NCBI RefSeq assembly: GCF_037893015.1
Contig: NC_133666.1
Span: 654,462,957-654,526,956, forward strand
Direction: 5' to 3'
Length of the DNA stretch: 64,000 nucleotides
Source: Macrotis lagotis
Taxonomy: Eukaryota; Chordata; Mammalia; Peramelemorphia; Peramelidae
Of the stretch, positions 63,890 through 64,000 are shown piece by piece. A program made the position numbers and the translations under genes. The notes beneath the pieces are model-generated. The model had not been told where the DNA came from. It made no database searches and saw nothing but the letters and a program-made list of their open reading frames with translations. Each line of letters begins with the position of its first letter. The first letter of the stretch is position 1.

Positions 63890-64000
63890 GGATCTAAGTT
63901 TGAGAAAGAAGTTCAGAGCAATTAAATGAACTTTGCTCTCCTCTGAAGACCCAACCCACCATCCTTCTTCCTGTCCAATTCTGGCAAATCATGGCCTGTC

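Larger units (their letters stand above)
47400..64000. other. Gene-free repeat-rich region beyond ZNF414
   Basis: No coding exon, RNA gene or CpG island is recognisable in 16.6 kb. Content is SINEs of several ages, two L1 3' ends with target-site duplications, L2-like LINE fragments on both strands, a TCTA microsatellite and unassigned sequence. MYO1F, next to ZNF414 in human, is not seen on either strand, although weakly conserved short exons could be missed by eye. Confidence 0.6.

Overview
The window is mammalian chromosomal DNA from a marsupial. It is full of tRNA-derived SINEs that begin GGGCAGCTAGGTGGCGCAG and end in a CAAAAACCTAAAA-type tail. It also has 5'-truncated L1 3' ends and older L2/MIR-like debris of the kind typical of marsupial genomes. 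The SINE tail type makes me lean towards an Australian dasyurid-like species; that is inference. The protein-coding genes match the human 19p13.2 block HNRNPM - PRAM1 - ZNF414, with one extra gene.

Layout. (1) 1-23.6 kb, + strand: the 3' two thirds of HNRNPM. Eleven coding exons encode 597 residues from just after RRM1 to the stop; the first exons lie left of the window. One intron (8245-9002) has U12-type splice signals, and one 99-nt exon resembles the paralogue MYEF2 rather than the canonical human HNRNPM isoform. (2) 24.3-33.5 kb, - strand: PRAM1, a haematopoietic SH3-like adaptor with a very short proline-rich region. (3) 36.2-39.9 kb, + strand: an intact seven-exon ANP32-family gene with its own CpG island. 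In the human order as I know it, nothing of this kind sits between PRAM1 and ZNF414. (4) 40.1-47.1 kb, - strand: ZNF414, eight coding exons, with a CpG-island promoter carrying TCTCGCGAGA and YY1 motifs. (5) 47.4-64 kb: no gene recognised, only repeats and unassigned sequence. MYO1F, which follows ZNF414 in human, was not found.

The genes form two convergent pairs, HNRNPM/PRAM1 and the ANP32 gene/ZNF414, the latter with poly(A) signals about 200 bp apart. HNRNPM (splicing), ANP32 (nuclear histone/phosphatase-binding chaperone) and ZNF414 (zinc finger) are nuclear; PRAM1 is a myeloid signalling adaptor. They are not a pathway, and their proximity is old synteny.

The most notable item is the ANP32 gene. 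Its complete reading frame, seven exons and CpG island rule out a processed retrocopy. ANP32E and ANP32B lie on human chromosomes 1 and 9, so a copy on the 19p13 block fits a whole-genome-duplication paralogue that placental mammals may have lost.

Splice sites, reading-frame phases and protein matches were read by eye. Identification of human relatives is from memory, with no database search.
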